Assembly (NCBI RefSeq): GCF_003171515.1
Contig: NC_089393.1
Coordinates: 992,001-1,056,000 of the forward strand
Reading direction: 5' to 3'
DNA length: 64,000 bases
Source of the DNA: Pyrenophora tritici-repentis
Taxonomy: Eukaryota; Ascomycota; Dothideomycetes; Pleosporales; Pleosporaceae
Below are positions 10,810 to 22,210 of this stretch, in pieces. Position 1 is the first letter of the stretch, and the number at the start of each line of letters is the position of its first letter. The notes under the pieces were generated by a model, which worked only from the letters and a program-made list of their open reading frames with translations, was not told the DNA's origin and did no database searches. The position numbers and the translations under genes are program-made.

Positions 10810-12457
10810 CGTCTACGTTCGCGTGTACCTAACAATAGGTGGGATGTGGACGAGTGAGCCCTGGAGGCCGCGCTTGGGCCCGCGTGGAGTCGACGACACC
10901 AAGAATCTAGCACGAACTGTGAATGGTCCAGTGTCCGCCAGGAACACGCAACGTTTGCTCGTGACTGGCTTGACTGCTGAGGCTGGTGAGTGTGAAGGAG
11001 GCGCAGTGTTGTCTTCGGTCGCGGACACAGCCCTCTTGACGAAGAGCGACGTCGCTCAAAGTTGCCTAGCCCGCTATTATTAGCCCCGCGACGGGAAGCC
11101 CTCTACAAGTCCCCTTGTGCGTTCCCGGTTTCAGGCTCTAGAGATACTTGAAACGATCAGCTAGGAGTCGTATTATGCGTTGTCTTGTGGGTGCTGTTCA
11201 CCGCAGTGCGAGAGTTGAAGTTGATCATGTCGGTTGCGCCGGCCTAAGGGGGAGTAGATACGAGGGCATGAGCTGAACCTACCGGTAGTCGCGTGATGCT
11301 TGCAAAACAATTCGGTGCCGTCAACGTTACTGCTAGACAAAGCTGAAGTAGAGTGAACTGCTACCCTCAGTCGCGTTCCTGGCAAACACTGCGCAACACG
11401 CTGACACAGCCCCAGCCTTATACAACTAGATCGCTTGCCTGAAGGACAGGCACGACTTCACCAACCGGTCAATTGGCAACCTGTCTAATACCCGGCTACG
11501 ACAGGCGGCAAGCGTCACCGCTGTCCAACCCCAAAGTGTCGCCGAGCCGTCACAAAAAGTCTAGACATGTCTCCGTCGCCGTTGCGACCAATTGCACATG
11601 CAAAACCGCTGATCCAATTTCACAAAACGCGCGAGACTTTGGCGCGTAGACCAGTCAGCGAGCCCTTGACCGTGAGGTCATTACCCGGGGTCTCCCACCT
11701 GCCACCTGCACAGCCTCGCTCAGACGAATCCTCAAGGCAGACTCCCACGTCCCTGTCCCCACATACCAGAAAACACACCAAGTCCTTGTTTCCGCCCAGC
11801 CTACCTTGTGTTGTTCATCACTTTGCTGCGATAATTATAGCATACTTTGTTCCAGACGATTACTCTGTTGGAGCCGCACATGTATGCGTGGGATCCACAC
11901 AACCTTGCTCAAGCCTCATACACTGAGCCCACTAAACAATGCGCCGCACATAGCATAGCTTTGCCGCACATGTCATAACAGAATTCGAGACATGGCCATA
12001 AAGAAAGTATGCGGCATCCGGCTGTCTCAGATGCATCGCCAATTGATTAGCAAGTCGGGTAAGTACCCGAGGATTATGCCTAATACATCTGCCGTATTCC
12101 TTTTACGCGTGGAGAGAAGCCGCCCTGCGTTTCGCAGATGTAAGGTTTTGAGATATGGGTTTTCACCGGCCGAGATAACCATTGTGACACAATAGAAGAA
12201 CTATACGCCTTTGGGAAGAGGATAGGTGTTGAGGCATGCATAATATCGTTCTCTGTTATGTAGGTCTTTACGATGAGGCATAAGCGCATCTTGACGTACG
12301 TAGGCCGCTCTTCTCTCACAGGAACATGACCAACCATCTTCATATGTAGACGTTGAAACCCAGAAGTTCGATATAGCCTCTCATCCTCACTGAATGTAAG
12401 ATTGTATGCCCAGAACGGCTTTGATATTCACACCAGTGTATACCCAAGCTTGTCCAT
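10810..12457. other. Intergenic, CRZ1 promoter region
   Basis: About 1.6 kb without a recognisable gene. It includes the CRZ1 promoter and a possible Crz1-type site at 10998-11005. The long frame at 11567-11926 has low-complexity Pro/Ser/His composition and no signature. Confidence 0.5.
10998..11005 (+). promoter_or_regulatory. CDRE-like site upstream of CRZ1
   Basis: GAGGCGCA matches the calcineurin-dependent response element consensus GNGGC(G/T)CA about 190 bp upstream of the CRZ1 start codon. A match of this size is expected now and then by chance in 1.6 kb, so support is weak. Confidence 0.3.
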
Positions 12458-13025
12458 CTACAGCGCCTTCCTCAACGCACTCTTGAACGGGATAATCTTG
12501 ACCTCATCCAAATTCCACACACCCTCCTTTACATAAACATCATTCTTCAACTTCTCCACCACCTCCTCCCTCGTCTTGGCGCCAATCAAACAAGCCGAGC
12601 CCGCCATCTTGGGGGGATTCGTGTCCCCTTCTTTGATTGGCTCTACAAGCATGGCACCTTTTATGTACGGCGCCAGCAATGTCCTCTTTTTTCTTAGGTA
12701 GCAGAAAAGAAAACGAGCATCGGGAGGGAGAGAGGCAAAGCACAAAAGACCGGGATTGTAGAGAGACAGAGAAGAGCTATAATGACATACCGCCCCACAA
12801 CCACATATCATCCCTATCAGCCTTTAGTCCCTCCAAATGCTTCGGTCGAGCCGCTAGCCTCTTATGCAGCACTCCGCTGTGATCGGGCACGATGACGAGC
12901 CATTCTTGCAAAGGAGCGGCGCTGGTAGATGCCATTGTGCGATAAACGGCAGGTTTGCGGAGCGAAGATGATAATGTAGAGTTTGGTTTAGGGGTAGTTC
13001 GTAGGAAAGGGCGGAGGAGGAGCAT
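12458..13025 (-). CDS. YCII-domain protein, possibly mitochondrial
   Basis: Two exons (13025-12791 and 12657-12458) and a 133-nt intron (12790-12658, GTATGT donor, AAAAG acceptor, phase 1) give 144 residues. The core EWLVIVPDHSGVLHKRLAARPKHL followed by GGAMLVEP, SACLIGAKTREEV and DDV-like repeats is the YCII (YciI-like) alpha/beta barrel: an N-terminal strand with a conserved Asp, an R-x(3)-H-L helix and a hydrophobic GS-x-hydrophobic strand. The N-terminal 30 residues are basic with Ser/Thr and no acids, a likely mitochondrial leader; a downstream ATG at 12935 (MASTSAAP) would give a cytosolic form. YCII proteins are mostly of unknown function; a His/Asp pair is thought to be the active site in some bacterial members. 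The gene is convincing, its role is not known. Confidence 0.8.
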
Positions 13026-13550
13026 ATATGTCTCGTGTGGGGAAACCCGGGAGTGAGGGGTCGGGTTGCGGGTGTGGGTGTCTGGTGTAACGGAGCTATA
13101 CGAGTTGCGAATTATGTTAGCTTTGTATTTAGGAGCTTATTAATGTATATACCCTAGATTAGGTATACAGTATGATTTGTACCCGTAAAGGGCGTGAGTG
13201 GATTTGTAGGGCGCATGTAATGGATGTGGGGGTAAGACGTAGCTGCAGCTCCTTGCGGAACTGAGCCGCGGTAATCTCGGAATCAAACTATACCGAACTA
13301 GATAATAATAGTTACACCTCGGTGGCATCACCAGAGACAAGACGTGATTGTTGAATGTGAAAAAGCGTCTATCGCTGCATCTACTAACACTAAACAACGG
13401 CCATATCCAAGCTCATCAAGTCATTTCCTCCCTGCATCATCCTCATATCCAAGCGTTAAACCCGTAAGCGCCGTAAACCATGTCAAAAGCGAATGATAAA
13501 AGACAACCCAGCTTGCCTGCACCTGTCAGGGATATATACATCTACCGACT
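13026..13550. other. Intergenic between the YCII gene and RNR1
   Basis: Holds the YCII promoter and the RNR1 3' flank. No additional gene seen. Confidence 0.5.
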
Positions 13551-16340
13551 TTAACCGCTGCACATGACGCAAGATTCTGGGTTCTCTATCGAGCAAGCCA
13601 GGACAGCATCAGCGTAGATGTCTCCATCTCGTGCCTCGCTATCGTCTTTGGAGTCTTCGTCCTGCTTGGCCTTTGATGACACCTCCTCGTCTGGCTTGCC
13701 AATAGCATCGATTGCAACCATCTTTGGGCTGTCACCATCCTCTATATCGGCCTTGAACGGCTTGCTTGCAAGCGCATTCTTGCTCTCCGCATTGACACCA
13801 TTTTCATTGCCAGCGCCATTGGGAGTTTGGGTAGCGAACATGGGTCGCGGCTCCGAATCTGGCGCACTACGTACTGCCTCGGGCACAAATCCAGGCTGCT
13901 TCCGTATCTTGGGGAGTGACTTGGCAATGTTTGTGTCTGCAACCTTGAGTTGTTCTTGATCGACGGTAAATTGGATAGGCGCAGAGGCGGCCATGGTACG
14001 GAGGTAGTACATGCCAGTCTTGAGACCGAGCTTCCATCCGGCAAAGTGCATGGATGTGATCTTGCCCATGGTTGGCTCCTTCATGTGGATGTTAAGGGAT
14101 TGAGACTGGTCGATGAAAGCACCACGATCAGCAGCCATCTGAATGATGGTTCGCTGCGAGATCTCCCAGACGGTCTTGTAAAGAGTCTTGGTCTCCTCAG
14201 GGATGTTGGGAATCCTTGCAATAGAACCTCCATCGGCAATGATGCGGTTCTTCATGTTCTCTGACCACAAGCCCATGTCGACAAGGTCCTTGAGCAGCCA
14301 TGGGTTGACGACCTGGAACTCACCAGCGAGTACGCGACGAGAGTAAATGTTGGAAGTGTACGGCTCGAAGCACTCGTTGTTTCCGAGAATCTGGGAAGTG
14401 GAAGCAGTAGGCATGGGCGCGATGAGCAGCGAGTTGCGCACACCGTGCTCAGCAATCTTTGCCTTTAGGCTGGCCCAATCCCAAAGATCGGTAGGAGTGA
14501 CATTCCACATGTCGTATTGCAAGATACCCTGGGATACGGGTGAGCCCTCGTAGGTCTGGTAGGGACCGAGCTCCTTGGCAATCTCGCAAGATGAAGTGAG
14601 AGCAGCGTGGTAGATGGTCTCGAAGATCTGGATGTTCAGCTTCTTCGCCTCCTCAGACTCAAAGGGAAGGCGTAAGGCAAGGAAAGCATCAGCAAGACCC
14701 TGCACACCCATACCGATAGGTCGGTGACGGAAGTTGCTGCGGCGAGCCTCCTCTACAGGGTAGTGGTTGACCTCAATGATCTTGTTCAAGTTGCGGGTGA
14801 CAACCTGAGTGACTTCATGAAGCTTCTGGAAGTCAAACTCGCCACGCTTGTAGTCGACGAAAGAAGGTAGAGCAAGAGAAGCCAAGTTGCAAACAGCAAC
14901 CTCGTCAGGAGCGGTGTACTCAACAATCTCTGTGCACAGGTTGGAGCTGCGGATGGTACCGAGGTTCTTCTGGTTGCTCTTGCGGTTGCAAGCATCCTTG
15001 TAGAGCATGAAGGGGTTACCAGTCTCAGTCTGGGCCTCGAGAATGGCATACCAGAGCTTTTGAGCGCGAACAGTCTCACGGCCCTTGTTCTGCTTCTCGT
15101 AGCTCTCGTACAGTGCCTCAAATTCATCACCGTAGACGTCGGCGAGACCTGGGCATTCGTTAGGGCACATGAGGGTCCACTCGCCGTTCTCTTGCACACG
15201 CTTCATGAACAAGTCGGGGATCCACAGGGCGTAGAAGAGATCACGAGCGCGAACCTCCTCTTTACCATGGTTCTTGCGGAGGTCAAGGAAGCCAAAGACA
15301 TCAGCGTGCCATGGCTCAAGGTAGATGGCAAAAGCACCAGGGCGCTTGTTGCCACCCTGGTCAACGTAGCGTGCAGTGTTGTTATACACGCGTAGCATAG
15401 GAATGAGACCGTTCGATGTGCCGTTGGTGCCGCCAATGTATGAGCCAGTGGCACGAATTCGGTGCACGTTGAGACCAATACCGCCAGCGGTCTTGGAAAT
15501 CAGAGCGCACGTCTTGAGTGTGTCGTAGATACCATCGATACTGTCCTCCTTCATGTCGATGAGGAAGCAGGACGACATCTGCGGGGAAGGTGTGCCTGCG
15601 TTGAACAGTGTAGGTGAAGCATGTGTAAAGTACTTCTGCGACATGTAGTCGTATGTCTCAATGGCCTTTGGGATGTCCTCGCCGTGAATACCAACAGCGA
15701 CACGCATGAGCATGTGCTGGGGGCGCTCGGCAACCTTGCCATTTATGCGGAGAAGGTATGAACGCTCGAGTGTCTTGAAGCCGAAGAACTGGTAGTTGAA
15801 ATCGCGGTCGTACACTATAGCCGAATTGAGCTCCTCGGCGTGGTCTTGAATGACCTTGTAGACATGGTCCGAGATCATTGGCTGGCTCTTGCCGTTCTTG
15901 GGGTTGACATATGAGTAGAGGTCCTCCACTACGGCGGAGAATTGCTTCTTTGTCTGCTTGTGGAGATTCGACACAGCGATACGGGCTGCTAGGATGGCAT
16001 AATCAGGATGTGTGGTAGTCATGTATGCTGCTGTTTCGGCAGCCTGTCTTCTGTCAGCAATTGAGTAGACAAAGGCAGACTCAATGGCATACCAAGTCGT
16101 CCAACTGGATGGTAGTAACACCCTGGTAGACACCAGAAATGACCTTCATTGTAATTGCAGCAGGGTCAACATGGTCAGGGTCAAGGCCATAACATAGCCT
16201 GGACACCCGTGCTGTGATCTTGTCGAACTGCACACGCTCTTTGCGTCCATCTGAGGGGATTGTTAGCCTTGCGAAGTTTTGCAGCGACTTCAAGTAGCGG
16301 TGAAAAGAGACAAATACATACCACGCTTGAAGACGAACAT
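13551..16340 (-). CDS. rnr1: Ribonucleoside-diphosphate reductase large subunit
   Basis: Three exons: 16340-16322 (only MFVFKR and one base), 16250-16093 and 16043-13551, separated by introns of 71 and 49 nt. Product 889 residues, the usual length for fungal Rnr1. Residues 1-90 form the ATP cone ([34 protein letters not shown]). The catalytic barrel shows the redox cysteine in MSSCFLID, the radical-site cysteine in [10 protein letters not shown], the second redox cysteine in [10 protein letters not shown], and [15 protein letters not shown]. The C-terminus ends SCVMCSG, the swinging-arm cysteine pair that re-reduces the active site. It makes dNDPs for DNA synthesis with the small subunit. The gene is head-to-head with the bL17m gene. 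MluI cell-cycle-box-like sites lie in the shared promoter, in line with S-phase control known for RNR1 in yeasts. Confidence 0.97.
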
Positions 16341-16443
16341 GTTGAATTAGAAAAAGAGTATGGGTATCTGTGTGGCTATATGAAAGGGGGGTTGTATTTG
16401 GAAGAGGGTGCAGTAGAGGGGTTGTGTGGGTGCAGGCACTTAT

Positions 16444-16471
16444 AACGCGGTAGGAGAAACGCGCGACGCGT
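16444..16471. promoter_or_regulatory. MCB-type cell-cycle elements upstream of RNR1
   Basis: A perfect ACGCGT palindrome (16466-16471) with further ACGCG cores at about 16444 and 16460 lies roughly 105-130 bp upstream of the RNR1 start codon. ACGCGT is the MBF binding site, and RNR1 is a classical MBF target in yeasts. Occupancy here is inference. Confidence 0.5.
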
Positions 16472-16678
16472 GCATGGTTGCTTGGGTCACGGATTGGTGG
16501 CGTAAAGTGCTTGCTTGTGTAAGCAGTGCAGGGATGTGGGGTCGGGGAAATGGCCTCCGGCGCCCGAACTTTTCGCGGACAGTGTGGTCGTGATGGAAGG
16601 TTGAGTGCAACTGAGGCTCCGCAGCAATCCACGTCTAAATCACCCTCTCCCGGGCCTAGCTAGCACCAATTGCCCGTC

Positions 16679-17492
16679 ATGCCACGCGGCCACATGAAAT
16701 ACCGCCATCTCAGTCGGTCGTCGTCGCATCGACAAGCGCTCCTGCGAAACCTCGTCACATCGCTCTTCAAGCATGAGACCATAGCAACAACATGGCATAA
16801 GGCCAAGGAAGCGCAGGTATTGGCCGAGAAGCTGGTCACGCTGGGGAAGAAGAACACAGAGGCCACTCGGCGGAGAGCAATGCAGATATTCTACGTACGA
16901 CCACTCTGCGAAACTGCGACAATGGCCTACTGACAATGGTCAGGAACCGAATGACTTGGTCCCTAAGCTGTTTGGGTCCATAAGGGAGCGCTATGCAAAT
17001 AGGCCTGGTGGATATACGCGCATTCTCCGCATCGAACCTATGAAGGAAGACCAGGCCGAATCTGCCATTCTCGAACTCGTCGACGGACCAAAAGACATGC
17101 GTTTCGCCATGACTGCAAAGTCACTAGCACGGAGAGACCCATCCCAGGCTTTCTCTCCTGCAGTTACAACTCATGTGAAGAAGGCCACACAATTCCGCAA
17201 AAACGGGGTGGAGGACTTGCGCACAATGGTTGAAACCCTGCGACGAGCACACCAGAATGGTCTCGACGACCGAATATTACCCAAGCCGAGGAGCGTTTAC
17301 CCCGAGGATGCCATGAAGAGAGGTATGCATTACTTTGAGGAGGTTGACGACCACAAGAAGCCAAACCCTGATCGTATAAAGTGGTTCAAGAAGGTCGGGA
17401 AGAAAGTTCACAAGTCGCTGCATGGTCGGAAAAAGCCTGTCTCGGTACAAGAGCCAGCGTCAAACAAAGAAAATATCAAGCAAATAGTGTAA
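16679..17492 (+). CDS. Mitochondrial large ribosomal subunit protein bL17m
   Basis: Two exons (16679-16894 and 16944-17492) with a 49-nt intron (GTACGA donor, GTCAG acceptor) encode 254 residues. The start MPRGHMKYRHLSRSSSHRQALLRNL is the conserved L17 N-terminus. It is followed by TSLFKHETIATTWHKAKEAQVLAEKLVTLGK and, across the splice, LFGSIRERYANRPGGYTRILRIEP, all diagnostic for the bacterial-type L17 family. The last 120 residues form the fungal mitochondrial extension, ending in a lysine-rich tail (KKVGKKVHKSLHGRKK). It is a structural protein of the mitochondrial 54S subunit (yeast Mrpl8 is the counterpart). It shares a 338-bp divergent promoter with RNR1. Confidence 0.93.
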
Positions 17493-17869
17493 AAATGCCA
17501 CGGCAACAATGTACAATATCAGTATTCCAACATGGCTCGCGTCATTGCGCTCCACCCATCAAGTCGGCACTACTTTCATATATATGGCTTACATTGCTGA
17601 TGACCCTGACATCTACAAAGCAAGAAACAATACTATACTCAAGCCAAGCTCCTATTCTTTGGTGCGAACCTGTATACATGTCTAAAGCGTCGCTCATTGA
17701 TGTTCTGGTGGGGTCGGGGTCACCTCGACATGGGAACTACGGTGAATAACAATTTCACTTCGTCAAGACTTCCAACTTAGCATGCGTTGAAGAACTTTGG
17801 TAAAAAAAAGCTTTAACCTCCAATTCGATTTCCTCTCTATCTCCTACAAGCTCTTCCCATCCGCACAAG

Positions 17870-18597
17870 ATGGCCTCAAACACGGCTGCAACCCAAAACC
17901 TGAAGTCGCCTACATTCCCTCGCCTATCGTAAGTTCTACAATGAGTCTACTTCATACAACCCACTAACCTTACGACAGGCGCCCCAACGCCCCCTTCGCT
18001 ACCGTCATCGTCGGACCTGAAAAGATCAGCTTTACAGTTCACCTCGACCTCCTCGTCTACCACTCGCCCTTTTTCCGCGCGGCTTTGACTGGAAACTTCA
18101 AGGAAGCGACTACCAAGACCGTCCTTCTTCCCACTGAAAAGTCCGAGACATTCGAGTTTTGTGTGCACTGGCTCTACAACAACCGCTTACCGGACCCCAA
18201 TAACGATGACACTCTGTTGATCGAGAAATGGGGTACATCAAATCAAGAGGGTGGATACACAAAGACAGGTAACCTCATTGAGCTGTATGTCTTTTGTGGA
18301 AAATACCAAATCGACAAGTTGCGCGTCAAATGCCTGGAAAAACTGCTCATCCACGTGGAGCAGCCGGGGACGTGGCTGCCGAGCTGCGAGATGGTGCAGC
18401 ATGCGTTTGAGAATTTGGATTCAAGGGACATTCTCTGTCGATGGATGGTCCATGCGCAGTGCCAGTGGGGTGATTGGGGTCATACTGACACTTGGGCTTG
18501 GCCTGAGAAGTTTCTGACAGGCGTTCTGGAGAGGTATGCTATGCTTGCGAAAACGAGTCAAAAGCAACGCCGACCTGTTCTCCCACAGTCTTCATGA
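17870..18597 (+). CDS. BTB/POZ-domain protein
   Basis: Two exons (17870-17928 and 17979-18597) and a 50-nt intron (GTAAGT, CACTAACC, CGACAG) give 225 residues. After a short Ser/Thr-rich leader, residues 20-110 form a BTB domain: VIVGPEKISFTVHLDLLVYHSPFFRAAL, then NFKEAT, VLLPTEKSETFEFCVHWLYNNRLP. The second half (LIELYVFCGKYQIDKLRVKCLEKL) is the helical region that usually follows. No kelch, MATH or zinc-finger partner domain is present. Such stand-alone BTB proteins are numerous in Pezizomycotina; some act as cullin-3 adaptors, most are unstudied. It is an intact counterpart of the damaged BTB gene at 3967-4884, but the two belong to different subgroups. Confidence 0.85.
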
Positions 18598-18789
18598 CTG
18601 TGATGAGTCGGATGTTTGCTCTAGAATCCTACCAAGTTTACAGCTGGGAGGCAGAAGTTCAGGGGGCCTTTTGTGACATTTTCTGAGGTTGGGCCTTGGG
18701 TTGGGACGCTCATTTGGGAGATAGTTTCTTTTGAGGTTCTTCCATTTTCTCAAATACACTAATGACTCCACGTTCTTCGCATCTAGCGA

Positions 18790-19369
18790 TTAGACGGTCA
18801 TGAAAACGCCGTTCTGATAGTCAACCACGATTGTTTTGTCGATTGCCATACCCACCGCCTCTTTAAACGCTTTGTGAACCGGATCGTCGTTAACGTAGTA
18901 ATCACGGTCTTCAATGGAATGGAACTGCATCACAAATGCGTGACTAATGCCATTCTGCGCACCGTGTCAGACTGCTGGTGTCTTTGAACTCAGCCACAAA
19001 GATGACAATACCTGCAAATTCTCGGTCGAGATATCCTTCCCGCCCGATATCGAGACGATATACGGCCTCAGCGTAGCCGGATGTATACAAGACTTCTTCA
19101 GTCCAACAAACTGTGAGACAATCTATCACACAATCTCAGCGTTGCCCCCAAGATAGCCGCAGTGAGCCCCTCACCTCCTTGATTGCAAACTTGCTCGTCC
19201 CATGTTTGAACTGGAACAGCACAACATGTGTCGTGTACGGGATAACCGGTCCATGAGGCCCGAAGAAGTACTCGGCCAGCGAATGTCCAACAGTGCGCGA
19301 GAAAAGCAGCAGGCTCACGCCAAACAACAAGAACGCAACGAGTCCAAAGGCTTTCTTGGGAATCATCAT
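18790..19369 (-). CDS. Stress-responsive A/B barrel (Dabb) domain protein with membrane anchor
   Basis: Three exons (19369-19175, 19110-19012, 18954-18790) with introns of 64 and 57 nt give 152 residues. Residues 1-30 (KKAFGLVAFLLFGVSLLLFS) form a single membrane segment or uncleaved signal. The rest is one Dabb domain: THVVLFQFKHG, FVGLKKSCIHPATLRPYIVS, SISGGKDISTENLQNGISHAFVMQF, EDRDYYVNDDPVHKAFK. The YVNDDPVHKAF motif is diagnostic. Dabb proteins are small dimers implicated in stress responses; no enzyme role can be claimed here. The anchor suggests location on the outside or lumenal face of a membrane, which is unusual for this mostly soluble family. None of the three exons is recognisable alone, so the splices rest on family fit. 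Confidence 0.85.
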
Positions 19370-20038
19370 GCTTCTTCGCGATAGCCTTGCTGCGCGCGTG
19401 AAGCTAACGGAACGATGTCAAAAGCAAGTATAAACGGTCACTTGACTGCACGTAAACACGGCAGATAAGCGCATACGACGTCGTGACAGCTGTACGACAA
19501 GGATGGAGGACACATCTTCTCTCCCTGCCGTGTACCTGATTTTCCGCATGCGCAGGCGAGAGACCTCGGGAGGGGGGAAGGCAAGCGCTAGATCCTTCAG
19601 CGCAAATAGCCGCAAATAGTTTGATTGCTTGCCCGCCATCAAGCGTCAAGGACCGGGGTAGTGGTCCAAGCTCCCTGCTCATGCTCCCCACCTCACTCGG
19701 TGACGTACCTGAACCAGCTTCCGCCCAAAAGCGCGTCGCAAAACATGAAAATCCAGTCTTTTTCACTGCAATTCGAGCATGCTAAAGGCTGTTTGGCGTC
19801 AGGCCAGACCCGCTCGTGGGCAAGTGGGTTTGACTTGCGTCAATGTGGACGGCTCAGGCCAGGTTCTCGATCCACTGGCGGCTCGCTTGGCAGCTACGTC
19901 ACAGCGATGACATGATGCAGGTGGGAGTACAAAAGCGCCTGCATTCCTTGTCTGTCTACACACCATCAACCGCAATCAAACGAGTTCTCACCCAATTCCA
20001 CACACTAAACTCATCAACAACCACAGAAAACCATCAAA
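19370..20038. other. Divergent promoter region between the Dabb and DUF1761 genes
   Basis: About 670 bp. Open frames on the minus strand here lack signatures and overlap the promoter; I see no gene. Confidence 0.5.
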
Positions 20039-20645
20039 ATGGCGTCCCTCCACTGTATGTTGCCCTCTGTTTACTACGTGCGGATGCAATGCTAGCAATT
20101 GAGCATTGTTTTGATGCACAATAAAGAGTTTTACTGACAGCTCATCCAAGACCTCCCTCCCGTCAAGCCCTCTGCCATTGCTCTCGGCACGGCCTTCAAC
20201 CACGCTGTCTCACTCGCCGTCCTCGGTCCCGTCTTTGGTGACGCATACCGCCGCGCGGAGCAGGCAAACTCCAAGGAGGAGTACTTCCACTCCAAGGAGG
20301 CCGCCACCGCTGCCGCAACATGGGGTAGCTCCATCGTCGGCTCAGGTATCCAGGCCTACGGTGTCGGAGCTCTGATCAACGCTACTGGAACTCTCACCTA
20401 CAAGGGCGCTGCCTACCTCGGATCTCTCATCTTCTTCGCCTCTGCCGCTCCCTCAGTACGTCATCCCGCATATGAAACAATATTGGAGAATACACACTAA
20501 CTTCTTCTAGATCGTCTCCCAGGTCCTTACCGAGAAGCGCCCCATGGACACTATCGCCGTCGGTGCTCTTGCCCGTGCGCTCGAGACTGTCGGCCTCAGC
20601 ATGTTCCTCACCTACTGGGGAACCCGCACCAACCCCTTCGACTAA
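20039..20645 (+). CDS. DUF1761-family small membrane protein
   Basis: Three exons (20039-20054, 20151-20455, 20511-20645) give 151 residues. The first exon encodes only five residues and one base. The chosen acceptor CCAAG (ending 20150) keeps frame into YLPPVKPSAIALGTAFNHAV; the nearer GACAG acceptor does not. Four hydrophobic segments are visible: around AIALGTAF, the Ala-rich AATAAATWGSSIVGS, AAYLGSLIFFASAAPS and GLSMFLTYWG. The overall pattern and the TAFNHAVSLAVLGPVFG motif resemble DUF1761 proteins, small integral membrane proteins of unknown role. Codon use is strongly biased to C-ending codons, which suggests high expression. Function unknown. Confidence 0.8.
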
Positions 20646-21403
20646 GCGTCGCGCTTCACAAGGGCAAGGGAGTTTTAGCATTCTCATCTTGGTGGTTTAG
20701 ATTGAATGCCTCGGTCACAGATACCATTAGCTAAGAAAAGCCGCACAGAGCAGGCTTCTATTATGATGTAATACCAACAACTCAATGAACAAAGTAATTT
20801 CAACGCGCATTACCCTGATTGCTGTGAGATTACGTGGTAGGTCATGTTGACATGTTGCGGGTGGTTACGGAACGAGATATTGAATGATTACTCAAATGTT
20901 CGAGAAACCCGTTCGTAGATGTGGGGTTTATATTAGTAAGTTCGATTAGGGTGGTACCATGTAGCCCTACATGTTTCGTAATCAGTACCTATCAAGCACG
21001 TTGATACAAGTGAGAGTTGCTTACTGTAGCGTCCACTCATATATTTGTTGTGTTGCTTGAGGTTGCTCGGGAAACCTTCCTGTTATAGAAAATGCGTGTG
21101 TTCATCCTATGAACGAGGACGTTTACTTGTAAATACAAGAGCAGAACCAGTTTGTTCGACGGGGTTTCTATATTTTGCAATACATCTACAACAACCAGAT
21201 GGCCATGATGGGAAGCTTGAAATGGCAGGACAGTCAATGGTGACAAGGGCATGTGAAATTGCCAGGCGTTTTTGAAGTGCGAGCTTATAAGGAGCCGTAA
21301 ATGTGGGGTCGCCCTCGAATACGTTGCCACGCAATTCGTAAAAGTAAAAAGTGCTCCTCGTAACATGATCGTAGCCATCAACTCCAGCACCAACCCATCT
21401 CTT
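20646..21403. other. Intergenic between convergent genes
   Basis: Holds the 3' flanks of the DUF1761 gene and the deacetylase gene. No coding signal with support. Confidence 0.5.
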
Positions 21404-22210
21404 TCAATCCTCGCCGCTCCTTTTCGCAGCCTCCAATAACCCACCTATATGCGTAATCCTGTATCCCCTCTTCTTCAACTCTGGCAAAACGATCCTCAGC
21501 ATAGGCACCGTCCAACTCCTCCTGTCATGACAAATGATAATCGCCCCAGGCCTCACCATACTAAGCACATGTCGTGCATTCACTCTCGGATACGATATTT
21601 GTGGATCATGCGGATACACACTCCCCAGTACCATCTGGTACTCCAATCCGCGTATAATTCCACGCATACGGGTGCTAAAGAACCCAGAGCCAGGGCGAAA
21701 GTAGCGCGGTGGATGTGGGAGCAGTACATCATCATATGTGCCGTTGATGTAACCTTCCACTTGCTTCACCTCTTCAACCAACTGTTCCGGTGATAGCGAC
21801 CGCGAAGGCTCATCATGCATGGCGTGATTCCCCAATTCCATGCCCCCTTTAACCACCTCTTTCAGCACATCCTGCCTTCCCGCAACCTGGCCGCCAATGA
21901 CGAAAAACGTGGCTTTTGCCTCGTTTTCTCGGAGCAGCTCGAGAATTTCGAGTGTGTGCTCAGACGGCGCGTCGTCGATGGTTAGGGCAATTACTTTTTC
22001 GTTCGTGTTGCTGAGAGGCACGTGCCAGAGCACATCAGGCCAATTGTACGCAAAGTATCGTATCAGGAGATGAGGGGGTTTGTAGATGAAGTAAAAGGGT
22101 AGTAAGAAGGTTACGACTACGAAGATGGCGGCTAACATTGTGTACATGCGCCGTCGGCGGGCAGCGCGTGATGTGGGGAGGCGGAAGATGCGGAGCGGGG
22201 GGCGGGGCAT
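21404..22210 (-). CDS. Polysaccharide (chitin-type) deacetylase, NodB fold, membrane-anchored
   Basis: A single exon of 268 residues starting at ATG 22210. Residues 1-21 are basic, residues 22-43 form a membrane segment, so this is a type II membrane protein. The catalytic NodB domain follows: motif 1 ALTIDDAPSEHT (catalytic base and metal Asp), KATFFVIGG, motif 2 ELGNHAMHDE (metal-binding His-x3-His/Asp), motif 3 RYFRPGSGFFS, motif 4 near DPQISYP and motif 5 IIICHDRRSW with a conserved His. The reaction is metal-dependent removal of acetyl from N-acetylglucosamine units of chitin or a related glycan, probably in the secretory pathway or at the wall. Exact substrate is inference. The protein is short, with no chitin-binding module and no GPI signal. 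Confidence 0.88.
   Translation of the reverse strand: MPRPPLRIFRLPTSRAARRRRMYTMLAAIFVVVTFLLPFYFIYKPPHLLIRYFAYNWPDVLWHVPLSNTNEKVIALTIDDAPSEHTLEILELLRENEAKATFFVIGGQVAGRQDVLKEVVKGGMELGNHAMHDEPSRSLSPEQLVEEVKQVEGYINGTYDDVLLPHPPRYFRPGSGFFSTRMRGIIRGLEYQMVLGSVYPHDPQISYPRVNARHVLSMVRPGAIIICHDRRSWTVPMLRIVLPELKKRGYRITHIGGLLEAAKRSGED

Noticed and set aside
11567..11926. 119-residue open frame
   Set aside because: Low-complexity Ser/Pro/His composition with no signature; looks like promoter DNA.
19404..19766. 120-residue minus-strand frame
   Set aside because: Overlaps the divergent promoter of the Dabb and DUF1761 genes, no family features, poor codon pattern.
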